DNA from: Athripsodes cinereus
Taxonomy: Eukaryota; Arthropoda; Insecta; Trichoptera; Leptoceridae
Assembly (NCBI GenBank): GCA_947579605.1
Contig: OX388325.1
Location: 15,371,572-15,435,571 of the forward strand
DNA: 64,000 nt
Direction: 5' to 3'
The position numbers and the translations under genes are program-made. Below, piece by piece: positions 27,936 to 39,102 of this stretch. Numbering within the stretch: the stretch's first letter is position 1; each line of letters begins with the position of its first letter. Under the pieces are notes generated by a model. It saw nothing but the letters and a program-made list of their open reading frames with translations. It was not told where the DNA came from and made no database searches.

Positions 27936-28659
27936 CTATTGTGTAAAATATGTATGTAAAATAATATGTAACTGTTGATAATACAAAATATATTGATGGT
28001 CTATACGAGTATATTAGAAGTGTACATTGTGACAAAAATGGCTGTTTTATATTTAAAATTAATTACTGAAGTGGATATTTGGATTTTTATTCTAGGGGTC
28101 CTTTTGGATTTTGTCAGGTAGGTATATAAGATGTACATTACTTAAATATTAGAGAGAGGGAGCTGACCATTACCATCTAAATACTATGGAGTGAAAAAGC
28201 AAAAGTCTTTTGTATTTTGTTATTTTTAAAGAAAAAAAATTAGTGCATACTGTCTTACTAGTCTATTCTATAAATGTCATTGGTTTTATGTATTTGGATA
28301 TAAACCCAAATACACCCCCACAGTAAATAGCAATATGCTGCTTGTATTGAGAAGGCTGAGTAAGTCATCATCAACGAGAGAAGATTTTTATTATTAATTT
28401 TTTTTAATAAAAGATGAATTTGAGTTTGTAATGAACCCAAATGCTGTCCCATAGTACATAGGTAGCAATATATTGCTTGTTGTGAAGACAGAGTAAGTTG
28501 ATAGCAGGAGAAACAGGACTCTAAATCTTTGGATTGAAATCCAGCATTTAAAAAAAATCAAATAATACAATATCTGCAACCTAAAAATGTTGACAAAAAT
28601 GGAAATCTTTTCAATATATTTTTATATGTAGATGTGTAGTACTTTATGTTATTATAGAG

Positions 28660-29145
28660 CAGGGGTAAAACTACGGCCCGCGGACAGATTTTGTCCGGCC
28701 CGCGGAGAGCTAGCATACCTACTTGAAAACTCCTTTTAGAGAACATATTTTTTATAGCAAATTAAATTTAGTTTACTGAAGTATTTAAGTATTTTAAATA
28801 TTTTGCGATTGTATTTTATTTTACAAATTTATCTTTCTGACATTTTTTTTTTTTTTACAATTTTATCTTTTTGACATTTTTTTTTACAATTTTATCTCTG
28901 AGATTTTTTTTATGATTTTTGTTTTTGGTGATTTTTGTGATTTATAGCGCCTGACATGCCATACGATTATATATATACTGAAGTATTCTAATTTTATGTT
29001 GAATAATTATTAATTCGGACTTTTTTTTTCATCAGTGGACTATTTCGCTTTTTACCACCGGCAACAATGATAATATGGTTTTGGCCCTCGGAACTTACTG
29101 GAGTAATCAGTATGGCCCTAAGGTTGGAAAGTTTGGAGACCCCTG
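28660..29145. mobile_element. non-autonomous hAT element
   Basis: CAGGGGT ends on both strands. The 8-bp duplication TTATAGAG lies at 28652-28659 and 29146-29153. The left interior has CGGCCCGCGGA twice; the right has T-rich ~33-bp tandem units at 28825-28920. Confidence 0.88.
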
Positions 29146-29339
29146 TTATAGAGCATAATTTTGAAACCATAAAGTTTGTTATTTTAATTTTATTAGCATT
29201 CACAATGTGAAAATTTCACAATATGATTGTATGACGAGCTATCCATTGTGTAAATTAACACTTGTCGATGACCGTATTTGACACATCAGTGTCATAAAAA
29301 TACAGTAGAGGCACATAGTTTTCACGTTTTTTTGTAGTG

Positions 29340-29412
29340 AAAATGGAGTAAGCCGGCAGCAGGTGAAATTGAACCTTGGTCTCTTGATTGAAAGACCAAG
29401 ACTCAACTATCA
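29340..29412 (-). mobile_element. tRNA-like SINE head fragment
   Basis: The minus strand reads GTTGAGTCTTGGTCTTTC, then CAAGGTTCAATTTCACC (B-box-like) and GCCGGCTTACTCC. Related degraded sequence lies at 28480-28555. Confidence 0.4.
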
Positions 29413-29417
29413 GGGTA

Positions 29418-29561
29418 CAGACCAACTCTATCCCATTGTCAATACCAATCATAGCTATCATGGCACAGACCAACTCTATCCCATTGTCAATACCAATCAT
29501 AGCTATCATGGCACAGACCAACTCTATCCCATTGTCAATACCAATCATAGCTATCATGGCC
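29418..29561. repeat. three exact tandem copies of a 48-bp unit
   Basis: The unit starts CAGACCAACTCTATCCCATT and ends CATAGCTATCATGGCA. Because 48 is divisible by three, frames stay open on both strands; this explains short spurious ORFs here. Confidence 0.92.
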
Positions 29562-29989
29562 TTTGATTTTTGGAAGATATGCATTGTCAATATATAAACC
29601 ATTAATACATTTATTTCAAAACCTTTTCATATCAGTTCATTTTTAAGAATATCTACTAATTCTTTCACTATAAAAAAGTACATTTTACTGAAACCAAGCT
29701 TCACAAATAGCACACACTTGGTGTTTCTAAAAACTGATCATATTTAGTAGAAATGTCAGAAAGTGTAGTTCATTCGATTCCACAGACAAATAATTCCAAA
29801 ATTTAATATCTGTTATATTAAAAACACATTTTGTTTGTGGCTTTGTTCGTGGCCATCACATTGCTTCAAAACTTTGACATACCGTATCTTGAAATGTTGT
29901 TGGTTTATGAAGGTGGGCAATCAATATAACAAATATTTGTAGGATACGTCTCTGCATTCATACCTTAATGAGACTTGCGATATATTAAT

Positions 29990-32531
29990 TTATCCCACAT
30001 CACTTGCACAGGAAGAATTCGTTGATGATTCACTAACAGTCTTAGATAAAAGTTGATGATTGTTTTCAAAATCATATTTGATAGGTCCTGGAACATTGTA
30101 GTCGGGTATCGGGGGCAGGACATTCATTTCAAACCCTCCAGATATGTTTCCTGGCGGAGAATAGTGAGCTACGACTATTATCTTACCGGCTCGTGATCTA
30201 GCCTTGCCCACTCCAAATAATCTTGTGGCCACCCAAACTATTTGTGTAAAATGACCTGAAATGGAGAAAATAAAGATTAGTGTGTCATATTTACTGGAAG
30301 AAAGTGGAGATGTAGCAAGCCCAGAAGAATGAAAAATTATAGGGGATACCTACTATGTCCAAAAGTGAATATAAAATGGTTGAAGAAACAATAATAAGTA
30401 TATGTGTTTAGGTTAGGTTTATAATACTAACCTGCATTGACATTAGCATGTAAGATGTCAGGTTCCTTGAAGTAGTCATACTGCCTAACAGCTGCATACC
30501 AGTACGAGGAGACCTCTTGACCTGAAAACAACATCAAGTAAGTGATAATGAAAATGAAAAGTATTTTATTTCCCTTCTTTACAATGTACAGTATTTATAT
30601 TCGGCAAAATAATACTGAGCATAAGGCAACCAACTGCAGCCCAGAACGAGCCATTTTAAATAATTTAAATATCCCATAAGACAACATACCTGAGTTAATT
30701 TTGATTGACACAGAGAAATCCAAAAGTAAAGCAAGAATGAAAAAAATCACAAATGCATAATTTCAACTCTATCCCAGTCTAACCCCCGTTTCAAATTTTC
30801 ATTTTGTTGTAGGAATTTGAAATGTTTGACAATCTCCTCATTTTGGAACAACAATTTTGTAAAATAAGTCTGACTTTTATGGGAATGGCTTACCGCTTCA
30901 ATGCCAACTTTTCCAACTTATTTTTATATTAATTTTGTCTATTTTCTATGATGGGGCAAACTTGGTTACATATAATTATGCATTAATGCGATGATATAGG
31001 CCACTACCTATCTCGTGTGTCTTATTTTTTATTATAAAGAGATCTGCAGTTAATCAACTGGTAACCCTATTTTTGGGAAATGTTGTAATTGTATAGATAA
31101 ATATATTTCATTATTTTATAACATCTCTGTTGAATATGTTTAATGTTTGTTTGTTCATAATTTTTTTTTCTACTATATTGATTTTTATTGAGACAGAGAG
31201 ACGTCTTTTGTCTGTCAAGGACATTGTCATTCTCATGGTTTGACAGTGGTCCTTGACAACATCCTTGAAAGATAAAAGAGGTTTCACTCAATAAAAATCA
31301 ATATAGTAGAAAAAACATTAGTTTTTAAATTCATAATGTAATTCTACTACCTAAACACCAACATATTGTTACCTGTGACATCCGCCTGAAGAGTAGTCAC
31401 TGGTCTCTGGAAAAGGTTCTGTCCAATATCTCTGTCATTCTTATACAAGAACTTATTTGTGTGAGCAAGATGATTAGCCCATGTCTGTGCGTAACTACAA
31501 AGCTGAAATATAATACAACATTTAATATTAATTATCATTTCTTTTATTTTTCTCTGTAAATTTGTTACAATATTCATCATTATGCAAAGCATCAAAAAAT
31601 ATCAGTTATTTATAAATAGTCTCATGGACGGGTAGCAGGGGCACTTATTCAGGTATTTCATCGAAGAGTGTGGTTATATTTTTAATTGTGTTATTTTCCT
31701 TATTTATTTAATTGTCTCATTTTTCTTAGTATTGCCCCAGAACAGATTTTGGTTTAGTGGGGCAATATATTCCATAATGATGTTTTTATGTTATTTTTGC
31801 ATGTACCTAATATTTTTGGAAAATACAGAGGGCGAGTTTATCTCATTGCCTTCCAACTAACCCGGTTAAAAATTCATGCAAAAGCAGATTTTACCAAATT
31901 CATCAAGTGCTAGCTTAGAATAAGCGACACCGTAAGGTCACATAGAAAAAATATCGGAATTTTAGAGTGTAAAATGATTCATATTAATTAACGGACCGAC
32001 CGCTAAATAAAAACAAATTAATATCCTTCAAGTTTAGTAAAAACTAACGCTTATTTGTTTGATTGATATGTAATTATTAGGACCCATGATTCGGTTGGAA
32101 TCTTTGGCAAATTTTCCTTTGAGTTTCTAGTCTAATTAATTGCTCATGTATTATTTTGAATTGAAGTTATGAAAAAGAAGTGTGTCCTTGTGACTGGGAA
32201 AGAGAAGGTCTATATCCAGCAGTGGAGAAATGAAGGCTATATAAATATGTCTTATTATTTTTATTCACAGAAATAATGTAATTACTTAATGCCTTTTTTC
32301 CATAAGAATAGCATAATTATTCATGATATTTATTTGCACGCGATATTATGTTTTCTAATAATTCATTAATGACTTAATTACCTCAGGTGACATGGTGAGC
32401 GAGGGCGCCCCGTGTCTCTGCCTGTAGACATTGTGCCAACAGAGACACTCGGTGATGAAGTCACTGTCCTGCCAGGCTGTCTGTACCTCATTCAGCTCTA
32501 CCACCATACTCAGGGGGCGGTGACACAGCAA
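29990..32531 (-). CDS. CAP-superfamily (GAPR-1/PR-1-like) protein, 3' four exons
   Basis: Minus-strand exons 32382-32531, 31373-31502, 30432-30521 and 29990-30255 join through GT-AG introns in a continuous frame of 211 residues plus stop. CAP hallmarks occur in order: CLCWHNVYRQRHGAPSL (CAP helix), YAQTWANHLAHTN, DIGQNLF, YWYAAVRQYDYF, GHFTQIVWVATRLFGVGKA and VVAHYSPPGNI, the last two being CAP signatures. Closest to Golgi-associated PR-1 proteins, because the tail FEMNVLPPIP follows directly. The first exon has an acceptor (TTTCAG) and begins in phase, so at least one upstream exon exists; I did not find it. Of the CAP tetrad only the GHFTQ histidine is clear. The GENL glutamate is Gln, the second glutamate is Ala, and the first histidine position is Tyr or Lys. 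A non-catalytic binding role is likely. Confidence 0.87.
31164..31315. mobile_element. foldback MITE in CAP gene intron
   Basis: Perfect terminal arms TTTTTTCTACTATATTGATT...TTTATTGAG on both strands, with inner GAGACGTC and TGTCAAGGAC arms. It lies in the intron between the CAP exons at 30432 and 31373. Confidence 0.8.
31715..31830. repeat. dispersed repeat shared with 44185-44310
   Basis: CTTAGTATTGCCCCAGAACA, AAAATCTG...GGGGCAATATAT. The same block occurs inverted at 44185-44310, and here it runs into a minus-strand family A LINE end (31838-31870). Probably LINE 3' UTR. Confidence 0.55.
31880..31965. repeat. dispersed repeat shared with 60545-60650
   Basis: GCTAGCTTAGAATAAGCGAC, ACCGTAAGGTCACATAGAAA, ATCGGAATTTTAGAGTGT. 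An inverted copy is at 60545-60650. No termini defined. Confidence 0.55.
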
Positions 32532-32744
32532 CTGAAACACGACAACACATAATTATATTTATTTATTTAACTCACATCAATGGACGAAAACTTTAAAAAT
32601 ACATCTTACAATAATCTATTCATGTAAACCATTAAATAAAAATAAACGACAAACACATTCAGATTTGAGATACAACGGATATTAGGCAACTATTCGCATA
32701 GACCATTAAAGGATGACGTCACAGAAAAATCATTGAGGGGCATC

Positions 32745-32895
32745 AGAGCCCGTAGACAATTTGTACTTGGCGATCGCCTACAAACGAATTTTCGTCAATA
32801 ACTGCAACAATAACGCATAATTATACGGTACGTGTAGGTAGATTGTCGAAAAGTTCGCCAGTAGACGATCGCTAAGTACAAATTGTCTACGGGCT
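32745..32895. mobile_element. foldback MITE, GAGCCCGTAGACAATT ends
   Basis: GAGCCCGTAGACAATTTGTA on both strands, arms of ~35 bp including GATCGC. Flanks GGGCATCA and AGGCATCC are similar, but the duplication is not certain. It lies just upstream of the first CAP exon found. Confidence 0.75.
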
Positions 32896-33109
32896 CAGGC
32901 ATCCCAACACAACACACGATTACGGTGTAATATTAGGTGGAACGCCTAAAGAATACCTAATAATCAAAAAAACTGTCAGTGTCGATTTTGTTATTATTTT
33001 GTCGTCTGACTTTTTTTTTTTTTCTCTTATGGCATAACATCTTACAAGGATGATTTGCGCAATCTGACTGTTTGCCCCCCAAGCAAAAGCAAATCCATAG
33101 ACAAGACCA

Positions 33110-33881
33110 CGTGACCTTTAATGGTCTATTCGGTATTCACTATTCTGTCTATTCGGCCGAACACCGAATGTTTAGTCTATTATTGGGTGTGCGGCCGAAT
33201 AGTTTAAATGTAAAACTGGATGGAACTTGTAGATTGTTGCTATTTCATTGTCAGCTTCAGATGCATAATTTTATTAATCCTCAAAATATCTAATTTAATT
33301 TGACATGGAGTGAAACAACATAATATTATTATTGTTATTATTAATGTTGGAACACAAAAAAATTGAAAAAAATGTACCGCGCTGCAAAGTCTAGTAGGTA
33401 TTTCTATGATGTACCTACACGAGGATGAGCGGTCGGTAGTACCCACAGAATTCCATATAAAACCTAGAACCCTGACTCATTTACAAAAGTGAGGCAAAAA
33501 ATCTATGAATTTTTGACAGAACGGTTGGCGAAAGCGTGTGGTGTTTCCTACATTTTATGGAGTATTTTTCGCATTTTTATAAAAATATATCATTTTTACA
33601 TTTATAAAAACGTAATTGGACATTTTTTGAAGTTCTTGTCAACGTTTTCAGCGATTTACTACACTTCTTTTCGTCAACTGTTCTGTCAAAAATGCCGAAA
33701 AATGGTGCCTCACTTTATTACAATGAAAATACATACGAGTACTCCATCTAGGTATTATATATAAAAATCTATGGTAGTACCGCACGCTCTCACCATTGTT
33801 TTGCCGAATATTCAGTTATTCAGCACGTGATCTTGCATAATATTCGGTATTCGGTCAAATATACTATTCGTTGCATCTCTA
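33110..33881. other. possible hAT remnant rich in ATTCGG words
   Basis: CTATTCGGTATTCACTATTC and GTCTATTCGGCCGAACACCG on the left; ATATTCGGTATTCGGTCAAA and CGTTGCATCTCTA on the right. The right edge resembles a hAT end (GATGCAACG). No matching left terminus. Confidence 0.25.
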
Positions 33882-34624
33882 ATTTATACATCTAATTAAG
33901 TAATATTTAACACATCCTTTCTTACAAAAAACGTATTTATTTAATGTACACATACATATAGTTAGATTAATTTAGAAAAATAAGTAGCGGCAAGTTGTGA
34001 TGCAAAAAATAAGATTTTCTGTATTCTGTATTGTCTGTTTTTTTTAACATCGTGTCTATGAGTTAAAAAGACTTCTGTTTAAAGAAGACTATGAATGTCC
34101 TTCAATTTAAGTAAGTAGGTAGGCTACCTTCTAAAACTGGTTTGACCGATTGATGTGAAATTATTTTGGATACGCATTACCAATTTTTCATTTTAAATCT
34201 CCAGTCTTTATTAATTTATTTGTCCATGGTTGACTCCGTGAAAATAGTGAAATCGATAATATAAAACTATTAAAAGGAATAATAAAAAATTACAACGTAC
34301 AGACGCAGTTAAATAATATGTTTACTTATTCTTATATTTGAACTCCTCAAGGCCTAGCTAAACATAAACACCATCATAATATTATCTTTGGCAACAAAAA
34401 CAATAGCATGACACAAAAACAAACCACTGTGCCAAATATGCTTTGCCAAGAGGCTCTATTAAGTATGCATATTAAACACATAAAGTAATAGAAATACCTA
34501 TCTCCTATCACAGACTACAGACTACGTCGTAGCGTTATTTTTTTCAAATAGCGACCACTCATTCCACGCCAAACCATCCAATGAAAAAGGAAAAGTTAAA
34601 TTCATCTTTACAGTTTTTTTATGG

Positions 34625-34830
34625 CATCTATTATCAACTCGTGTGGTGAGGCGAGACAGCGGTAGATGGACTCCTAAAAACCTCAGAACAAGAGATGTCG
34701 GCAGACCACAAAAGAATTGTGCTGACGACATTACTAATTGCAGGACGAAATTGGAGGCAGAGGGTACAAGACCGTGACGTTTGGAAGAGCTTGGGAGAGC
34801 CCTATATCCAGCAGTGGAGAGATTGTTGAC
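34625..34830 (+). pseudogene. RTE-like endonuclease/reverse transcriptase C-terminal fragment, family C
   Basis: Plus strand, with stops: VRRDSGRW, RTRDVGRPQKNCADDITNCR, LEELGRALYPAVE. This is the usual RPxKRWxDDI...EEAYIQQW tail of this family, also at 36920 and 47924. Confidence 0.6.
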
Positions 34831-34885
34831 TAGTGAGTACTTATTTTTTGTATATTAGGGAAATTAGGTCCTGGCAAAGAATTAA

Positions 34886-35143
34886 TGCCGTGGAGCACCC
34901 GGTAAAGAATTGGTCTCTCACTCTTTTCCGTAAGTTTTCGAGTGTCCTGTAAAAGGCAGGTGTTCGAAAAAGTAAAGACATTTTACATCTCTAATTCAGC
35001 GGTGAGGTTTGCCACCAGTCCTGAATGTCTTGATTTTATATTGACACAGAGAAGACGCAGCTTGCATGTTTATTGCGTGTAGCTGTTCTGCTGACTACCC
35101 CACTTGTAAGATGTGCCGTGATGGTATAGTAGTAGTAGTAGTA
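34886..35143 (+). mobile_element. SINE with (TAG)n tail, inserted in an older copy of itself
   Basis: Target duplication GCAAAGAATWAA at 34874-34885 and 35144-35155. The body has GAGCACCCGGTAAAGAATTG, GGTTTGCCACC, CCTGAATGTCTTGATTTTAT and GCCGTGATGGTATAG(TAG)n. The flank after 35155 (AATCTCCCCTCTCTTCTGAA...GGCAGGTG) is an older copy of the same element. Other copies: 44416, 60897, 62395, 62893. Confidence 0.8.
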
Positions 35144-35528
35144 GCAAAGAATAAATCTCCCCTCTCTTCTGAAGTTTTCTTATGTTGCAGGTAAGTATAG
35201 AAAGGCAGGTGTCTTTACTTAGGTATTCGTAAAATTTCACACGCAAGCAAAGAGGTTCGACATTTTTTTAAAAAATACTCTTGTTTTTTTATAACATAAC
35301 ACACGTATAGATTCACATAGATCGAGCTAGCCCCAAACCCATATCTATCCTGCAGTTTCATAAACCAACAACTCGAAATTTTAATATTCCAATATACCTA
35401 CATCAAAGTTTTAAATTAGTATGGCAGTCTATCGAAAAATCAAAACAAAATAATGTGTTTCCAATAGAAATTATTCAAATTAGAATATATTTTGTTTGTG
35501 GAATTAAAAGAATATTATGTAATATTTA

Positions 35529-35640
35529 CGGGTTGATTGAAAGATATCACTTCTGCGATAAACTCGCATTTATTTGTATCATATTGTTTTATAACTTGTA
35601 ATTATGTATGCTTCTTATTGTGCAATAAAGTTTTTCTTTA
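35529..35640 (+). mobile_element. LINE 3' terminus, family A
   Basis: GGGTTGATTGAAAGATATCA, CTGCGATAAACTCGC, ending GTGCAATAAAGTTTTT. The next copy abuts it head to head. Confidence 0.65.
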
Positions 35641-35892
35641 TTGCACAAAATTAGTATACAAAGAATAAAAAAACATGACAACATTACTACTGAATACATA
35701 ATTTTGTGCAATGGGTGAGTTTATCGCTGAAGCACGATATCTTCCAACTAACCCATACTTACATGTAATTAGCAAATTAATCTAGATTTTGAAATCTTCT
35801 TGTTAGCTTATATACTTTGGTGATTGATATTATATTTAACATAGGATGGGTTTATCGCAGAAACGCAATTTCTTCCAAATTACCCAATACCC
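35635..35892 (-). mobile_element. two LINE 3' termini, family A, minus strand
   Basis: 35635-35757 reads, reversed, GGTTAGTTGGAAGATATCGT and GCGATAAACTCACCC down to TTGTGCAATAAA. A shorter second piece at 35845-35892 has GGGTAATTTGGAAGAAATTG. With the plus copy before it, this forms an inverted LINE pair. Confidence 0.6.
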
Positions 35893-36123
35893 ATTTACGT
35901 TATTTGTTTCTTCCTACAATTCTCCACCCTTTTTCTTTAATTTCCCTAATGTAACCATTTCTCAGTTCCTTATTCTATTTTTCAATCATAACATCTAGAA
36001 AACAGAAATAAAACTTAAGTGTTGCTAGGTACTTGAGGTAGCTATCGCGACATTTTGGCGTCTGCCAATACCTCCCCAGTTCATTCAATCCAATAATATT
36101 AGTGACACAAATAGGTACACGTA

Positions 36124-36278
36124 CAGTGGCAGATTTAGAGAAAACTCAAGGGGAGGGGGGCGCTAAAGATATCTTGAGCTACCTTTACTTTTACCACATT
36201 AAAAAAAATAATCAAGTCACATACAAAGTCACGTCGATGCCAGGGGGGAGCGCGCGCCCCCATATGTATTCGCCGCTG
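36124..36278. mobile_element. miniature hAT element (155 bp)
   Basis: CAGTGGCAG on the left and CAGCGGCG as reverse complement on the right. 8-bp duplication TACACGTA at 36116-36123 and 36279-36286. G-rich runs lie inside each end. Confidence 0.85.
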
Positions 36279-36494
36279 TACACGTATGCACTATTGAATC
36301 TACTATACTTTTCTCTCTCGACTTTTCTAGTCAATAAACGTCGAAATTCGATTACGAAAAGAACATAGAAGTTGTAATTTCGATATATTAAAATAATATT
36401 TCATAGATTCAGCGATCATATGTATTTTTTTTAATATGATATCAAAGTATTCGTCTCGTCCAAGGATTAAGCAACTCCTTTGATGAAATGTCAG

Positions 36495-36716
36495 CAGGGT
36501 TACTCTCGACAAAACTAAACACGATCTTAATCTAGTCTTGATCTCAAGTCATGATCAATCATACGACGCACGAAGGGACTATGGTCAAAAACATCGCGCT
36601 ACTGTTAACGCGCGATTGGTTTGCGTGTATTTTTGGCCAATAGTCACTTCGTGCGTCGTATGATCAAGATCAAGACTAGATTAAGATCGTGTTTAGTTTT
36701 GTCAAGAGTAGCCCTG
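36495..36716. mobile_element. foldback MITE with CAG duplication, CWG family (copy 1)
   Basis: CAGGGTTACTCTCGACAAAA on the left and CAGGGCTACTCTTGACAAAA on the right, arms ~80 bp through ACACGATCTTAATCTAGTCT and ATACGACGCACGAAG. CAG is duplicated at 36492-36494 and 36717-36719. Same family as 47775-48845 and 58717-58988. Confidence 0.8.
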
Positions 36717-36919
36717 CAGAAACAATAATAATTTATTGAACACATAACAATCAATGCAGATATTTAATTAAAACTATTATTGAAACATATCCTCATTATT
36801 GTTTTTATTTATGGCAGAGCACCCAAATTCGAGTGAATCATCAATCGTATGATATTGCTAAATCAAGTTGATTTTCGGTTTATACTAAGATTATGATCAT
36901 ATTTAGATTTTGTCAAGAA

Positions 36920-37105
36920 AAACCCCATGGGAGGACAAAAGAAGCGTAGGAAGGCCCCAAAAAAGATGGGTTGACGATATTGTCAAGGTGATGGGAAAAC
37001 TTTGATATCATGATGCTCACGATAGTGAAGCTCGAGAAGTGTGGAAAAGTTTTGAAAAGGTCTATATCTAGTAGTGAAGAGAAGAGGGCTAGCAGTAAGT
37101 AAGTA
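36920..37105 (+). pseudogene. RTE-like LINE C-terminal fragment, family C
   Basis: GGACAAAAGAAGCGTAGGAA, GATGGGTTGACGATATTGTC, then a degraded GGTCTATATCTAGTAGTGAA and an (AAGT)n tail at 37085-37108. The untouched version lies at 47924. Confidence 0.6.
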
Positions 37106-37139
37106 AGTAACCCTATAGCATTAATATTGTTTTGATATT

Positions 37140-37831
37140 AATAAAACTTGAATGTTTGGAGCAAGTGGACGAGTATGTATATTTAGGAAGTTTGTTTGCG
37201 AGGGATGGAAGATGTGACAAGGATATCGAAAGAAGAAAAGTAGCCGGTGCTAGGATTAACGGTGCACTTCGACCCATTGTCAGCAATGACAATGTGTCAA
37301 ACATGGCAAAATCGCTAGTGCACAATACCATCCTGGTACCGACACTTATGTATGCAAGCGAAACGTGGACATGGTTGAAGAAGGACGAAAGTGGAATAAA
37401 TGCTGTGGAGATGAGATCGCTGAGGAGGATGGTTGGTAAAACGTTGCGTGATAGAGTGAGGAATGAGGATATTAGAAGAATGAGTGGATGCAAGAGGAGT
37501 GTTGTGGATAGAATGCGTGTAAATAAATTGAGATGGTTTGGTCATGTGGAACGAATGATAGAGGAAAGAATGACAAAGAGGATATACTTGGCTGAAAGGA
37601 GGGGTGTGAGGAAGCGCGGGCGTCCGAGAACTACATGGCTTGAACATGTAGATCAAATTCTCAAGGACGGCCGTGTTTTGAGTAAAAGAAACCGACGTGC
37701 GTGCATGAGAAATTGTATGACTGTAGAGGAAGCGAAAGAAGTATGTAAGGACATATCTAATTGGCGTTCTGTTCTCTCTGCCTACCCCACTTGGGATACG
37801 GCGTGAGGGAATAGATAGATAGATAGATAGA
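37140..37831 (+). pseudogene. 5'-truncated LINE, reverse-transcriptase C-terminal region, family B
   Basis: About 220 codons remain open: VDEYVYLGSLFARDGR, LVPTLMYASETWTW, LRRMVGKTLRDRVRNEDI, LRWFGHVERM, RRGVRKRGRPRTTWLEHVDQ, ending SAYPTWDTA. This is the thumb/C-terminal part of a reverse transcriptase with its tail. The catalytic YADD region is missing. It ends in (ATAG)n at 37808-37831, typical of this family's target-primed tail. The long open frame makes it the youngest family B copy here. Confidence 0.85.
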
Positions 37832-37904
37832 ATATTAATAAATTTTTAAGAAGTATACCTTCTAATTTAACAAAAAAGTCTGATAAAATTACGGCTATCA
37901 TTTA

Positions 37905-38720
37905 AACGATCAGCATAATATTGATGTTATGTTCAGCAGAAAAATGTATTCTGCCGACAAATATATCATGTTGATATGCTACTTATGCCCAGCGAGAATA
38001 TTATATTTCTATTGCAAATAATATGATATTGTAAAACTCTAAATTTAATCGACCGGCAAAATTATTATTTGTCCAGCAAAATAAATAAATGAGCAGCAAA
38101 CCGTGAGCTTGTGAAAGCTAAATTTTTAGTCTTGTTCAAATAATAAATCTTTGTATGTATTCACTGTGTCGGTGTTTAGGTAGTAGAACTCCATATCGAA
38201 ATAAATAAAACAAGCGTTTTATTTATTTCTTTGTATGTAGCATCTTTTTATGTGATTTTATATGTAGCATCTGAATGAACGACACTAGCGTTTTTCGACA
38301 TTTCAGTTAGATATTTCGTTAATATATAGCAAAGCGGAAACTGGCATTATTTTCGTAGTCATCATTAATTTGGCAACAAATCACAAAAACTTCATGTGGA
38401 TCCGAAGGTAAATCGGGGTGTGAAAAATATTGTTTATCTAATATTTTCTGCCGGTCAAATAATAATTCTGCTGCTCAAATAATAATTCTGCTGCTCAAAT
38501 AACAATTCTGCCGGTCAAATAATTATTTTGTTCTGCGAGTATTTATTAAGCTGTTAAAATTTGTTAATTTGCCGATATAACCAAGTTTGTTTGTAAAACA
38601 AGTGTTGCGCTTATTTTTTATTTATTGCCGATGAAAACATTGTTTGCTGTTCAAATGACTTAAAAATGCTGATTTTTTCTTGCCGAACGAATGGTGGATT
38701 AATAGCCGAACAAATAATTA
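37905..38720. repeat. region of inverted GCCGGTCAAATAAT motifs
   Basis: Four tandem 20-bp units (TCTGCCGGTCAAATAATAAT and variants) at 38447-38526. Reverse-complement variants lie near 38048-38095 (GACCGGCAAAATTATTATTT), with weaker copies out to 37920 and 38700. The symmetry suggests a transposon with subterminal binding repeats. Confidence 0.5.
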
Positions 38721-38769
38721 GTTCCCTAAAATTACTACGTTTGAAATACAACCGTGATACACATGAAAA

Positions 38770-38926
38770 AGTTGAAAACGACTATTCTCAGGTACCGCGA
38801 GATTTGCATGCACATTCACGTATTTTTGACTATACAGTACCTAATCATTTCGCGTATCGTAGAGTTAATTAAGATCATGATTAAGATTGAGATCGTATAA
38901 GGATGGTGTCATATCGAGTAACCCTG
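38770..38926. mobile_element. right-end fragment of the CWG-family MITE
   Basis: TTGAAAACGACTATTCTCAG, then ATTTTTGACTATA and ATCGAGTAACCCTG, matching the right half of 58717-58988. No left end. Confidence 0.5.
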
Positions 38927-39102
38927 CTCTATTCTCTACTAAATTCTATGTGTAACTATTGAGTTTCTCTCATTCGAGTTTTCGATCAATCGAGTTTCAA
39001 GCTGCTTAACACGATAAGACAGTTGATTTCAGGAAAGCACCCTTGTCTTCTCCATTTCCAGTTCTGTTATGTCTTCTCATTCTCTTCTCACTACCTACAT
39101 AC

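Noticed and set aside
37113..37656. Minus-strand frames over 37.1-37.7 kb
   Set aside because: Antisense shadows of the family B reverse-transcriptase fragment.
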